DNA of 46,888 bases from Candidatus Altimarinota bacterium (GCA_028688895.1 JAQTXG010000011.1:1-46888); one strand, 5' to 3'. Shown: positions 30,709 to 39,932, numbered from the stretch's first letter. The notes: generated from the letters alone by a model not told the origin. A program made the numbers and translations.

Positions 30709-30736
30709 TTGCATAATTTTTAAAGATTGCTAAAAT
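30709..30736 (+). promoter_or_regulatory. Promoter of the HU gene
   Basis: TTGCAT (30709-30714), 16 bases, TAAAAT (30731-30736), 33 bases before the ATG. Confidence 0.65.
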
Positions 30737-30768
30737 ACTAATGTTTTATATTTATAAATAATTTTATT

Positions 30769-31041
30769 ATGAAAAAACAAGATTTTATTAAAGCAGTTGC
30801 TGCTGCTGCTGGATTAAGCCAAGATGCTGTATCTAAAACTTTAACATCTATTATTGATGTAGTTACTGCTGAATTAAAAGCGTGAAATGAAGTAAATATT
30901 ACTGGTTTTGGTGCATTTAAAGTATCTTCTAGAGCTGCTAGAAATGGTGTAAACCCAAGAACTGGTGATTCTATTAAAATACCTGCTATGAATTCTCCTG
31001 TTTTCAGAGCTGGTAAAACACTTAAAGAAGCAGTTAGATAA
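30769..31041 (+). CDS. DNA-binding protein HU
   Basis: 90 residues, the normal length. Histone-like protein that bends and compacts DNA as a dimer. Starts MKKQDFIKAVAAAAGLSQDA; the GFGAF turn of the beta arm reads ITGFGAFKVSSRAARNGVNP, and IKIPAMNSPVFRAGKTLKEA closes it. Only one glycine uses TGA (AGNEVNI); the others are GGN, as often in highly expressed genes here. Own promoter and terminator. Confidence 0.95.
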
Positions 31042-31061
31042 TCTTGTTATCATAATGCTAC

Positions 31062-31097
31062 AAAAAAACCTAAGATTTTTCTTAGGTTTTTTTGATT
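31062..31097 (+). terminator. Terminator after the HU gene
   Basis: Fourteen-base stem AAAAAAACCTAAGA / TCTTAGGTTTTTTT. Confidence 0.88.
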
Positions 31098-31120
31098 TTT
31101 TTATATAATAGTGTTATAAT
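31092..31120 (+). promoter_or_regulatory. Promoter of the GHKL ATPase gene
   Basis: TTGATT (31092-31097), 17 bases, TATAAT (31115-31120); the -35 box lies in the T run of the HU terminator. Confidence 0.55.
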
Positions 31121-31150
31121 TATTTCTAAATAGAATATTTATTATAATAT

Positions 31151-31678
31151 ATGAATATAGTACACATAAAAGATCTTCCGAAATCTTTCTCTATTAAAAA
31201 CTTTGTATCTAATCAAATAATTGATTGAACTATAGATATAGAGTTTGTTTATGTGTCTGATTTTAAAAATACCAAGATTTTGAGAGACTTTGTGGAAGTT
31301 ATTTCATTGGAATTATGAGTTACTCCTAGTGATATACCTTTGTTTATATTGATAGTTGATGAGTTGAACAATAATGCAATAGAATACTGAACTGAAAAAT
31401 GATGAGAAAATAAATTGAGATTTAAATGTGTAAAAAAATGAGATACGTATCAAATCAATATAGAAGTAGAGGATACAGGGAAGTGACCAAAGCATAAAAA
31501 TGCTTTAGAAATGGAAACTCTTAGAGCTCATCAATTGAAATTGTGATATAATGATCATAAATCTATTAGATGAAGATGATTGTTTATGATTATAGTAAAA
31601 ACTGTTGATAGGCTTTATTTTAGAGATACGAAAACTGGTTGATTGATTGTTTGAATTAGAAAAAATATATGCAAATAA
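31151..31678 (+). CDS. GHKL-type ATPase, anti-sigma factor-like
   Basis: 175 residues with the three ATP-binding boxes of RsbW/SpoIIAB-type kinases: N box LIVDELNNNAIEYG (about 72-85), G1 box VEDTGKGP (about 109-116) and G2 box SIRGRGLFMIIVKTVD (about 135-150). The glycines of the boxes are partly TGA. Such proteins bind sigma factors or phosphorylate anti-anti-sigma factors. No partner gene is next to it. Terminator follows, shared with the convergent gene. Confidence 0.82.
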
Positions 31679-31680
31679 AT

Positions 31681-31712
31681 AAAAAGTATTTACTCTCAGT
31701 AAATACTTTTTA
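31681..31712. terminator. Bidirectional terminator
   Basis: Stem AAAAAGTATTTACT / AGTAAATACTTTTT with loop CTC; its bases also encode the last residues of the FtsQ-like gene on the minus strand. Confidence 0.85.
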
Positions 31713-32631
31713 AATTTTTAATACATTGCAATTTATTTTCGGTAGTACAATAAAATATTTTGTTATTTATTCTTAGGTCTATGTAAACCATTGGATTTTT
31801 TTCTATATCAAATTGTTCTTTGTTGTAAATAGCCAATTTTTCTACTTGAAGTTTGGTATCAGAGTCTAAATCAATTATAATTATTGTTTCATTTTCAGTT
31901 TCTATATGTAATTCTCTTTCTATTACATAGTATATAATATTTTTTATTTTTATATTTATTAGATTTTCTTCTAATAATTTTTTTGTATAAAATATTTGAT
32001 TTATATATTTTCAATCTAGAAGTTGTTTATAATCAAAAAATTGTCCTTTATCAAATACTTTTTTTACTATCAATTCATTTAAATCTGTTGAATATTGTGT
32101 AGGAATTAATGTCCCATTTTCTGTTATTATAAAAGTTTTGTCGTTTATAGTAGTGTTAAATACTCATTTGTATGAATCTATCTTTATTTTTAGAGTGTCT
32201 GGTAATTTATAGTTCAATTTTATATCGCGAATATTTTGTTGGTAGTTTTGTAGGTTTGTTAATATGTCTTTTTTTTCAGGATCCCATATAGATTTTCATC
32301 TATAACTTTCTACTGATTTGTAGGAAATAGACATGTTTGTAATATTGTCTTGTTTTGTTATTTCTATGTATTTTACTTTAAAAATAGGTCAAAAAATGAT
32401 ATAAATAATTGTAAATATAATTCCTAAAGCTATAATCAGATAATAGCTTTTTGTATTGTTTCAAAAAAATTTAAGTTTTTCTAAATGGTCATTTTTTATG
32501 ACAAAAGATCTCCTTTTGTGATAAAAAGAAGTTTCTTTTATTCTGCTTAATATAAGTTTGTTTCTATTTGAACCTACAAACTTTTTTTTCAAAATATATT
32601 TTAGTTTATTTATTATTTTTTGTATGTTCAT
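31690..32631 (-). CDS. FtsQ/DivIB-like division protein
   Basis: 313 residues. About 70 polar, basic residues, one membrane helix (about 67-86, YYLIIALGIIFTIIYIIFGP), then an extracytoplasmic part that begins FKVKYIEITKQDNI and fits a POTRA domain, which binds other division proteins. Layout, length and the motif at the start of the POTRA domain match FtsQ/DivIB; similarity is low. Upstream by nine bases ends rbfA on the same strand, so the two are one operon. Confidence 0.65.
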
Positions 32632-32640
32632 ATTTAAGGA

Positions 32641-32976
32641 TTAGATTACTTGATTTATTACTTCACATACTTCTTGTCATCTAGCTCAACTATTGTCATA
32701 TCTAAATCTGATTCTAGGTAATTTTCTGATGTTTAGGGCTTTGTTTAGTCTTCATTGTATTTCTGCATTGTGTTTAGCTAAAGTTTTAGCTAATATTTCT
32801 CAGTTTTGTAGTGAACTTATATATATGTCTAGATACGATAGATCTGAGCTTATTTTTACTCAAGTAACTGTAATTATTCAAAATGTTTTCTCAGAATCTT
32901 CCAATTCTTCAAATATAAAACTAGTTACTAATTCTCTAGATACTCTTTCCAATTTCTTAATTCTTTCTTGGTTCAT
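32641..32976 (-). CDS. rbfA: Ribosome-binding factor A
   Basis: 111 residues. Cold-shock factor in 30S maturation that binds near the 16S 5' end. MNQERIKKLERVSRELVTSF at the start, IITVTGVKISSDLSYLDIYI (about 34-53), and IRKLPRIRFRYDNS near the end are the KH-type RbfA pattern. In operon with the FtsQ-like gene. Confidence 0.88.
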
Positions 32977-33030
32977 GATTATTTTTAATAATAAATTTTT
33001 AACTCTTTAAATATATTAAATTATTTACTT

Positions 33031-33058
33031 TTGACAAATAAAAGTTCGTAAATATAAT
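33031..33058 (+). promoter_or_regulatory. Promoter of rpsU
   Basis: TTGACA (33031-33036), 16 bases, TATAAT (33053-33058): a near-consensus promoter. Confidence 0.7.
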
Positions 33059-33127
33059 CTTTTTACTTTTAGAAGAGCTTTATCTTCTGATATTTATATT
33101 TTAATTTCCTATAAGGGGATAGAAAAC

Positions 33128-33328
33128 ATGATATACGCTATTAAAAATAACTGAGAAACTAATGAAAAACTAATTTTAAGATACAAAAAAATGTTCTTTC
33201 AATCAAGAATAACTAATAAAATTAGAATGGAAAGATATGCTGTATGAGATTTATCTAAGAAAAAACTTAGAGAAAAAGCAATAGTTAGAGAGCATTATAG
33301 AATGTTAAATACTAAAGTTTACTTTTAA
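33128..33328 (+). CDS. rpsU: 30S ribosomal protein bS21
   Basis: 66 residues, basic. MIYAIKNNGETNEKLILRYK followed by KMFFQSRITNKIRMERYAVG and a Lys/Arg-rich helix REKAIVREHYR: the bS21 pattern. Sits on the 30S platform near the anti-Shine-Dalgarno. An AAGGGGA sequence lies 10 bases ahead of the ATG, stronger than for most genes in the window, and a small hairpin AGAAGA / TCTTCT (33071-33088) lies in the leader. Own promoter and terminator. Confidence 0.85.
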
Positions 33329-33337
33329 GTAGATTTG

Positions 33338-33371
33338 AAAATAAAAGCTGAATTTCAGCTTTTATTTTTTT
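33338..33371 (+). terminator. Terminator after rpsU
   Basis: Stem AAAATAAAAGCTGA / TCAGCTTTTATTTT and a run of T. Confidence 0.85.
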
Positions 33372-33501
33372 GTTTAAGTAGTATAATGTGTGTGAATTTT
33401 CTGTAAATTTGATTAAATAATTAATCTGAAAATGTTGTTATTTTGCATAAATTTAATAAATAATTAATATAAAAAAGTAAAATTTTCTTAACATTTCGTT
33501 T

Positions 33502-33583
33502 CGTAATAAAAATCTAAAATTTTAAAAAATCTCTGTTTTTTCATTATCTGGTAAGTTTTTAAAATTTTGATTTTAAATTACTT
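33502..33583. repeat. Inverted-repeat element, copy 2
   Basis: CGTAATAAAAATCTAAAATT and AAAATTTTGATTTTAAATTA arms around a centre unlike that of copy 1 at 19981-20068; orientation reversed. The rest of the 350-base gap between rpsU and the U32 gene is AT-rich and empty as far as can be seen. Confidence 0.65.
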
Positions 33584-33685
33584 ACTACATTAAAAATTTT
33601 AATGCTTTTTTATATTAATTATTTATTAAATTTGTTTAAAGTTATAGTTAATTAGTATCTGTTTATATTTATTTATATATATTCT

Positions 33686-35062
33686 ATGTTTAAAAAAATT
33701 GTTTGACTTGGTTTTTCTACTAAATGAAAAAATGCTAAGGATTTAGAAAAATATATAAAATCATTGGTTGATTGATGAGCCAATGAGTTTTTTACTGGTT
33801 ATAATCCTGAGTATTGGAGTAGTAAGTTTGGTTTTGAGGTGAGTCCAAATGGTAGATTTGCTGAACATGAACAGATTACTGATTTTGAAACACTTAAACT
33901 TATTGTAGAAGAAGTTCATAAGTATGATTTAGAAATATTTATAAATCTAAATGCTTGGTATTATACTGACCAAACTTTTCCATTTATACAACAAATGGTG
34001 TCAGAATTTATAGAATTGTGAATTGATTGAATAATTTGCTGAAATATAAGTATTTTGGAATACTTAAAAGATATAGAATATAAATGAAAAATAAATATTT
34101 CTACTATATTGGCTTTGTATAATAGTGAAGCTATTAGATTTTTCTTGGAAAACTACAAAATAAATAAGATTATATTATCTAGAGAAATTACACTAAAAGA
34201 AATAGAATCACTTGTTACAGAGTTTAGTAATACTCAGTTTGAAGTATTTTGAGAGTGAGATTTTTGTAGGTACAATAACTGATTATGTTTTGCTGAGCAT
34301 AAATATGGAGCAAAAGATATTTGTACAATTGTAGTAAATGATTTAATTTTTAAAAAGAAATTCAGACCTGATTTCAAAGAATTTATACTGGATAATTCTT
34401 TATCTAATCAAGAAAAAGTTGAGCTTATGAATGATGAATATGCAGATATTTTCTCTCAATTAGCTTCAATATTATGAAAAATAGAGTTGTGATTTTTGGA
34501 TAAAGAACCTCTTGAAACTGAATTATGTAAAATAATAAATAATTCAAAAAATAGAGTGGATTTGTATTTTGATGCTATGCAGGCAGTAAATAGTTCTAGA
34601 AATATAAATATAATTATTTATTTGAGAGCTTTGAAATATTTGACCTCATCCCAACCTTCTCCTTTGGAGGAGAAGGAGCTAGAACAATTTGATAATTTAA
34701 AGAAAGAAATAGAAAATAGTTTTAAATCTGGGATGAAATACCTGACAAATAAAACTAGGGAAGTATGATGATTACCGAAATTGAAAGCTATAGAACTTTG
34801 AAATTTTTATGCTAAAGGTGATAATCTAAATCTATTTACTTATTTGTTTTTTTCAAAGTTTAAAAATATAGAAACTGTTAAATTTCCGACTAGAGGTAGA
34901 AATTATACAGAAAAAATTAAATTGATAGAGTGAGTATTAAATGAATGAAAAGTAGATGAAAAATATTTGGATAGATGAATGAGTATAGAAAGAGCGCATT
35001 ATGATTTGACTTATTTGTTTTGAGATAAGTTGTGGTTTAGAGATAAATTGAAAAATTTTTAA
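33686..35062 (+). CDS. U32-family peptidase-like protein
   Basis: 458 residues. The N-terminal TIM-barrel-like part has the U32 landmarks: EEVHKYDLEIFINLNAWYYT (about 74-93), GIDGIICGNISILEYL (about 112-127), KIILSREITLKEIE (about 160-175), and VFGEGDFCRYNNGLCF (about 190-205). Members of this family modify tRNA or 23S rRNA (hydroxylation) or degrade collagen. A palindromic GC-richer insertion lies within the reading frame at about residues 319-334 (34642-34686). Single gene; substrate unknown. Confidence 0.85.
34642..34686. repeat. GC-rich palindromic repeat inside the U32 gene
   Basis: ACCTCATCCCAACCTTCTCC, TTT, GGAGGAGAAGG: an inverted repeat of about 8-10 bases, much richer in GC than the gene around it. 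Translated in frame as SSQPSPLEEKELEQF. Similar C-rich palindromes stand between genes at 29022, 36858 and 41140, so this seems a dispersed repeat that landed in a coding region without breaking it. Confidence 0.6.
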
Positions 35063-35121
35063 CTTTACAAAAAAAATAAAACAATTATTATAATTTTAGT
35101 TTATATAATAATAAATAATTT

Positions 35122-35421
35122 ATGCAAGTAAATGATTTTTTGAATTTACCTATATTATTAGAACAGGATGAGGATTGAGTTTGGGTTGCTGAATCTCCTA
35201 TTTTTGATGGTTTTTTTACTCAGTGACATTCATTAGATGAATTACAAGATAATCTTCAAGATATATCTAATATGTATTTTGATATGATAAAAGAATGAAA
35301 AAGACCATTTAAAGCTTCAAAACTTATAAATTTAACTTATAATAAAAATGGTAAAATTACCAATAATATCAGCAAAGAACTTGATATAAATATTGAAGAA
35401 AAGGTGATGCAAATTGGTTAG
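35122..35421 (+). CDS. hicB: HicB-family antitoxin
   Basis: 99 residues. The partial-RNase-H-like fold of HicB: LLEQDEDGVWVAESPIFDGF (about 11-30), FTQGHSLDELQDNLQDI (about 31-47). It neutralises the HicA mRNA interferase and represses its own operon. It precedes hicA and overlaps it by 29 bases. The C-terminal DNA-binding part is very short here, ending EEKVMQIG, so autoregulation may be lost. Confidence 0.85.
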
Positions 35422-35581
35422 GTTTTCTTGAAGTCATCATCAATTTATTTATGAAGATAAGACTATAACTATTCTTGTTCATAATTGAAGGGATATTTGA
35501 AGATGATTATTGAGAACTATTTTGAAACAATGATGAATTTCTCATGAAGAATTTTTAGATATATTGTGAGTAAATAACTAA
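35393..35581 (+). CDS. hicA: HicA-family mRNA interferase
   Basis: 62 residues from a TTG start, the only possible one, since TAA lies two codons before. Double-stranded-RNA-binding-like fold with the catalytic histidine in GSHHQF (residues 13-18), then ITILVHNGRDIGRGLLRTIL and GISHEEFLDIL. The first helix is shorter than usual. Encoded after hicB, in the less common BA order. It would cleave mRNA on ribosomes when HicB is lost. The weak start may keep toxin below antitoxin. Confidence 0.8.
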
Positions 35582-35606
35582 GTATTTTAAAACTAATAAT
35601 AATTTT

Positions 35607-36377
35607 ATGTGAAGAGGTCCAGTAGTACAAGCTAGAAAAAATGCTGTTAATGCAGTGAAATGAAAAATATTTTCTTTGCATGCAAAGTTGATATCAATAG
35701 AAGCACAAAAATGATGAGATCCTGATTCTAATCCATCTTTGTATGCAGCAGTATATAAAGCAAAAAAAGATTGAGTACCAAATGAAAATATAGATAGAGC
35801 AATCAAAAAAGGTACATGAGAAGATAAATCTGCAGCTCAAATAGTAGAGATAGTTTATGAATGATACGCTCCAGGTTGAGTAGCCGTAATGGTTTCAGTT
35901 CTAACAGATAACAAAAATAGAACAGTATCAAATATAAGACATATTTTTACTAAATATAGTTGAAATATGTGAGAATCATGAGCTGTATCATGGATGTTTC
36001 ATAGAAAATGAGTAATATTTATAGATCCTACTATATATCCATTTGAAAAAATAGAAGAATTGGTATATGAAACTAATGCAGAGGATATTATTTCTGAAGA
36101 ATCATATATAAAAATAATAACTTCAGTAGAAGATTTTAATGAAGTAGAAAAATATTTGGAATCAAAATGAATAGAAATAATGGAGGCTAAATTAGATTTT
36201 GTAGCAGATACTGAAGTAGAAATCACTGAGTTTGATAAGGCATTAAAAATCAAAAAAATGATTGAAGCATTTCATGAGGACGAGGATGTAAATACTGTTT
36301 CTAGTAATGAGATAATTTCAGATGAATTGGATAGAGAAGTAGATGAATTTATAGAAAAGAATACTTTTAGGACTTAA
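35607..36377 (+). CDS. YebC/TACO1-family protein
   Basis: 256 residues. MGRGPVVQARKNAVNAVKGK at the start (usually MAGHSKW... in this family), then DPDSNPSLYAAVYKAKKDGVP, NIDRAIKKGTGE (about 60-90), YEGYAPGGVAVMV and TDNKNRTVSNIRHIF. YebC proteins act at stalled ribosomes on proline stretches or as transcription regulators. An extra C-terminal Glu/Asp-rich tail of about 30 residues follows the domain. Confidence 0.9.
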
Positions 36378-36395
36378 AAAAAGACCTATAAAAAT

Positions 36396-36492
36396 ATCCC
36401 TATCTTGAATTCTTTCCCTTTAGTCAAAGAGAAAGAGGCTACAATTGTTCCTATTTCTCTTCGTAGGAAGGAAAAGAATTCAAGATAGGGAT
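36396..36492. mobile_element. 97-bp MITE with 9-bp target duplication
   Basis: Perfect 20-bp terminal inverted repeats ATCCCTATCTTGAATTCTTT and complement, with further imperfect pairing inside, flanked on both sides by TATAAAAAT (36387-36395 and 36493-36501). No reading frame. A 9-bp duplication is typical of several insertion-sequence families; the transposase must be supplied elsewhere. Its freshness (perfect repeats) suggests recent movement. Confidence 0.85.
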
Positions 36493-36509
36493 TATAAAAA
36501 TATGAATAA

Positions 36510-36541
36510 CAAAAAAGGTTAATCAATTGATTAACCTTTTT
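36510..36541. terminator. Bidirectional terminator between yebC-like and rpmG
   Basis: Perfect 32-base palindrome, AAAAAAGGTTAATCAA and its complement. Confidence 0.85.
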
Positions 36542-36713
36542 TAATTTCTTTCATTTTTAACACTTCGTGTTTTCTAGTTACTTTGTTGTATTTTCTAAGA
36601 GTTGGTCATTTTACACCAGCTTCAAAATTCTTTTTTTGGATATTAGTTGTGTGAACCATATTTCCAGTTTCAGTAGAATAGAAAGCAACATAAGTTCTTT
36701 TACCTTTAGCCAT
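36531..36713 (-). CDS. rpmG: 50S ribosomal protein bL33
   Basis: 60 residues, basic. MAKGKRTYVAFYSTETGNMV, TTNIQKKNFEAGVKGPTLRK and RKHEVLKMKEIKK fit bL33; no zinc cysteines, so the C-minus type. Its stop codon lies in the palindromic terminator. The start is preceded by ACGAAAG, a weak Shine-Dalgarno. Confidence 0.8.
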
Positions 36714-37003
36714 CTTTCGTCATTAATAAAATATAAAATAATTTTTTACTGAGTGATTATATAAAAAAAGCAATTATATGCAAATTTATTTTGTAATATT
36801 TAATTTTTATCTAAAAAATTACTATGGTTTAATCTAAATTTTGGTGGACTATTTTAAAATCTCACCCTCTTCGTTGCTCTACAGGTATACTCCAAGTGGA
36901 CTTCCTTTGTGGGTGAACCCTTTCCAGCTACAGACTGACGTAGTTAAAAGGGAGAAATTTTATAAGTGTGATTCTATTGTTTTTTAAGCCTTTATTATAT
37001 TAG
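36714..37003. other. Intergenic region before nhaD with a GC-richer patch
   Basis: AT-rich except 36858-36955 (CTCACCCTCTTCGTTGCTCT ... AGTTAAAAGGGAGAAATTTT), which has normal base composition and no open reading frame. Its last part shares AAAAGGGAGAAA with the patch at 29050. Near 36807-36825 a few bases match the MITE-like element at 27460. It may be a remnant brought in with nhaD or a dispersed repeat. Confidence 0.45.
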
Positions 37004-37031
37004 TTGACAATTAGTGTTTATTTATTATAGT
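37004..37031 (+). promoter_or_regulatory. Promoter of nhaD
   Basis: TTGACA (37004-37009), 16 bases, TATAGT (37026-37031). Confidence 0.65.
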
Positions 37032-37091
37032 CTCATTTGCAGAATATTAATTTTTATATTTTGAAAATTCTAAAAAAAGGGAGATAGTGTT

Positions 37092-38489
37092 ATGTTTAAA
37101 TTTATAATGTTGTTGTTTTTGCTTCCACTATCTGCTTTTGCTAGTGGTGGTATGGTTGATGAAATACCAAATCTGTCTATGACTTGGGTAGGGATTTTGT
37201 GTTTGATTATATTTGTTGTTTGTTATGCAATTATTGCACTTGAGGACCAAATACATATAGATAAAGCAAAACCAGCTTTGTTTATGGGTACAATTATGTT
37301 TATATTGATTGCATTTTATTATGCTATAAATCATTTCAACATGGATATTGTACATACTCAGTCTGAACATGTTATTTTTGAAATAGCTGAAATATTCTTT
37401 TTTCTTTATGTCGCTATGATCTATATCGAGTCTATTATTCATATGGGGATTTTTGATAAATTGAAGTACAATTTGATATCAAAGGGTTATACATATAGAC
37501 AGCTTTTTTGGATTACTGGGTTTATGTCTTTTTTCATATCACCTTTGGCAGACAATTTGACCACTGCATTGATATTGTCTACTGTATTGTATACAATTGA
37601 AAAAGAAAAGAGGGAATTTATAGTACCTAGTGCTATAAATATAGTCGTAGCTTCAAATGCTGGTGGTGCTTGGTCACCTTTTGGTGATATAACTACATTG
37701 ATGGTTTGGACTTCAGGAAAAGGTAATTTTCTAGACTTTTTGTACTTGTTTCCATCTTCTTTTTTGGGTTATTTTGTTACTGCTTTTTTACTTAGTAAAG
37801 TGGTTCCAAATACTAGTCCTAGTTTTTCACATGAAGAAAAGGAACCTGTTGTACTAGAGGGGGCAGATGTAGTTATTAAATTGGGTATTTTTACCATTAT
37901 AAGTGCGATTATATCACATCAGGTATTGAATCTGCCACCTATGTGGGGTATGATGTTTGGATTGTCTATGTTGAAATTGTATTCATTTAATTTGACTAAA
38001 AGAAAAGGCAAGGATCATTTTAATGTGTTTCACGCTATATCAAAGATAGAAAATAATACTTTGTTGTTTCTATTTGGTATATTAGCAGCTGTCGCTTCTT
38101 TGAACTTTTTGGGTTGGTTGTCATTGCTAGTGGTTGTGTATGAGCCTAGTTATTTAGGAAATACTTTGTCTAATGTATCAGTGGGATTTATTTCTGCTAT
38201 CATAGATAATGTACCTGTGATGTCGGCTATTTTGAAAGCTAATCCTCATATGGATTTATCTCAATGGATGCTTGTAACTTTGACTGCTGGAGTAGGTGGT
38301 AGTTTGATATCTTTCGGATCTGCTGCTGGTGTCGGAGTAATGGGCAAACTAAAGGATATATATACTTTTAGTAGTCATATGAGGTATTCTTGGATGATTT
38401 TGGTAGGCTATTTCGTATCTATAGCTGTTTGGTATTTTCAATATCAAGTATTGTCTATTGGTATTTGACGAATAAAAAATGGGTGGAAG
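37092..38489 (+). CDS. nhaD: NhaD-type Na+/H+ antiporter, not recoded
   Basis: Membrane antiporter, exchanging Na+ or Li+ for H+. The first 458 codons (to 38465) hold a signal-like N-terminus (MFKFIMLLFLLPLSAFASGG) and about 12 membrane spans, with SPLADNLTTALILSTV, SNAGGAWSPFGDITTLMVW and IDNVPVMSAIL, the family's core motifs. All 31 glycines use GGN and none TGA, unlike all neighbours. The standard-code stop is TGA at 38466; in this host that would be glycine and the protein would run on by eight residues (GRIKNGWK) to TAA at 38487. A strong Shine-Dalgarno AAGGGAG lies nine bases before the ATG. This is best explained by transfer from a standard-code bacterium. Confidence 0.93.
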
Positions 38490-38511
38490 TAAATTCCGCC
38501 CATTTTTTTAT
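38474..38511. terminator. Terminator shared by nhaD and frr
   Basis: Stem AAAAAATGGGTGGAA / TTCCGCCCATTTTTTT with one G-T pair. It begins six bases behind the TGA at 38466, so with the host code its first arm is translated. Confidence 0.85.
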
Positions 38512-39053
38512 ATTTTCATTATATCTGCTTCTTTGTGTTTTAGATGATCTTCTACTTTTTTGTTTGCTTCATCTATCAATTTTTGTAAATCATTTTCCAT
38601 ATCTTTTCTCATATCTTCTGATATTTCTTTTTTATCTTCAGCATTTTTAATAGCTTTTAGTGATTCAGATCTAGCATTTCTGATTCATACTTTTGCGTCT
38701 TCTGACATCTTTTTTGCTACTTTTGCTACTTCTTTTCTCCTTTCTTCTGTAAGAGGTGGTACTTTTATGATGATAGAATCTGCCATAGTTTGAGGATTTA
38801 ATCAAAGTCCTGATTCAGTAATAGCTTTTGCTATAGCGTGTATCACACTTCTATCCCATGGTTTAATCATCAAAGTTTGAGAATCCATATTACTTACTGC
38901 AGCCATATTTTGGATTTTTTGTAGAGAACCATATTGTTCTACCATTATTCATTCTACCATTACTGGGTTTGCTCTACCCAATTGTAGTTTTGCGTATTCA
39001 TGTTCTAAATGTTTCAGAGTTTTTTCTATTCATTCTTTTGCTTTTCCTAACAT
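38508..39053 (-). CDS. frr: Ribosome-recycling factor
   Basis: 181 residues, normal length 185. Splits post-termination ribosomes together with EF-G. LGRANPVMVEGIMVEQYGSL (about 25-44), LMIKPWDRSVIHAIAKAI (about 61-78), LGLNPQTMADSIIIKVPPLT EERR (two runs, about 84-107) and the C-terminal helix are all typical. Has its own promoter. Confidence 0.96.
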
Positions 39054-39089
39054 AATATTTTTTTAATAAATAAACTTTATATGCATGAG

Positions 39090-39117
39090 ATTATAATATT
39101 TGTTTAAAAAAAATCAA
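39090..39117 (-). promoter_or_regulatory. Promoter of frr
   Basis: Minus-strand TTGATT (39112-39117), 16 bases, TATAAT (39090-39095), 37 bases before the ATG. Confidence 0.6.
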
Positions 39118-39125
39118 ATAATTGC

Positions 39126-39153
39126 TTTACTTTCTTTGTAAACTTGTTAAAAT
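39126..39153 (+). promoter_or_regulatory. Promoter of the ABC ATPase gene
   Basis: TTTACT (39126-39131), 16 bases, TAAAAT (39148-39153), 33 bases before the ATG. Confidence 0.5.
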
Positions 39154-39185
39154 ACTGCTCGATTATTTTATTATAAATTGACCAT

Positions 39186-39902
39186 ATGAAAATACTTGAA
39201 GTAAAAAAAATAGAAAAAACATTAGCTAAGAAAAAGGTTTTACATGGTATTAATTTCTCTGTAGAAGCAGGTGAGATATACGGATTTTTGTGACCAAACT
39301 GAGCATGAAAAACTACAACTATGAAATGTATAATGTGATTAATAGAGCCAGAAAAGTGAGAGATACATATATTTTGATGAGATTGATTGACACTTGAATC
39401 AAAGAAAAAAATAGGTTTTATGCCTGAAAATACTTATCTATACAAACATTTGACTGGTAAAGAATTTTTGGAGTTTAATGGTAAGTTTTTTTGACTAAAT
39501 GGTGCAAAACTTGATAAAAAAGTACATGAATTGTTAAAAAGAGTATGATTGGAACATGCTTGAGATAAATACTTGAGTGAGTATTCTAAATGAATGTTAC
39601 AAAGAGTTTGATTGGCTCAATCAATAATCAATGAACCAAAACTTTTATTTTTGGACGAGCCTATGAGTGGTCTAGATCCAATCGGTAGAAAGATGGTAAA
39701 AGATTTGCTTGTTTCACTAAAAAAAGAAGGAACAACTATATTTTTTAATACTCATATATTGGCCGATGTAGAAAGTATTTGTGATAGAATAAGTATTATT
39801 CATAAAGGTCATATGATAGTGGAATGAAAAGAAGTAAAAAGTATAAATGGTAGCTTGGAAGATTTCTTTATAGAGAAGGTAACAAGTAGTAAGCATAAAT
39901 AA
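39186..39902 (+). CDS. ABC transporter ATP-binding protein
   Basis: 238 residues. Walker A GPNGAGKTT (about 36-44) with all three glycines as TGA, signature YSKGMLQRVGLAQ (about 134-146), Walker [14 protein letters not shown] (about 155-167), switch histidine in [12 protein letters not shown] (about 192-203). It resembles ABC-2-type exporters' ATPases (NatA, CcmA-like). No permease gene is next to it, so the partner must lie elsewhere. Terminator directly behind. Confidence 0.95.
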
Positions 39903-39932
39903 AAAGAACTAAAATATTTTAGTTCTTTTTTT
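39903..39932 (+). terminator. Terminator after the ABC ATPase gene
   Basis: Perfect palindrome AAAAGAACTAAAATATTTTA and complement with T run. Confidence 0.85.

Noticed and set aside
37128-37442. Minus-strand open frame opposite nhaD
   Set aside because: Shadow of the antiporter gene; no start signal and no family character.
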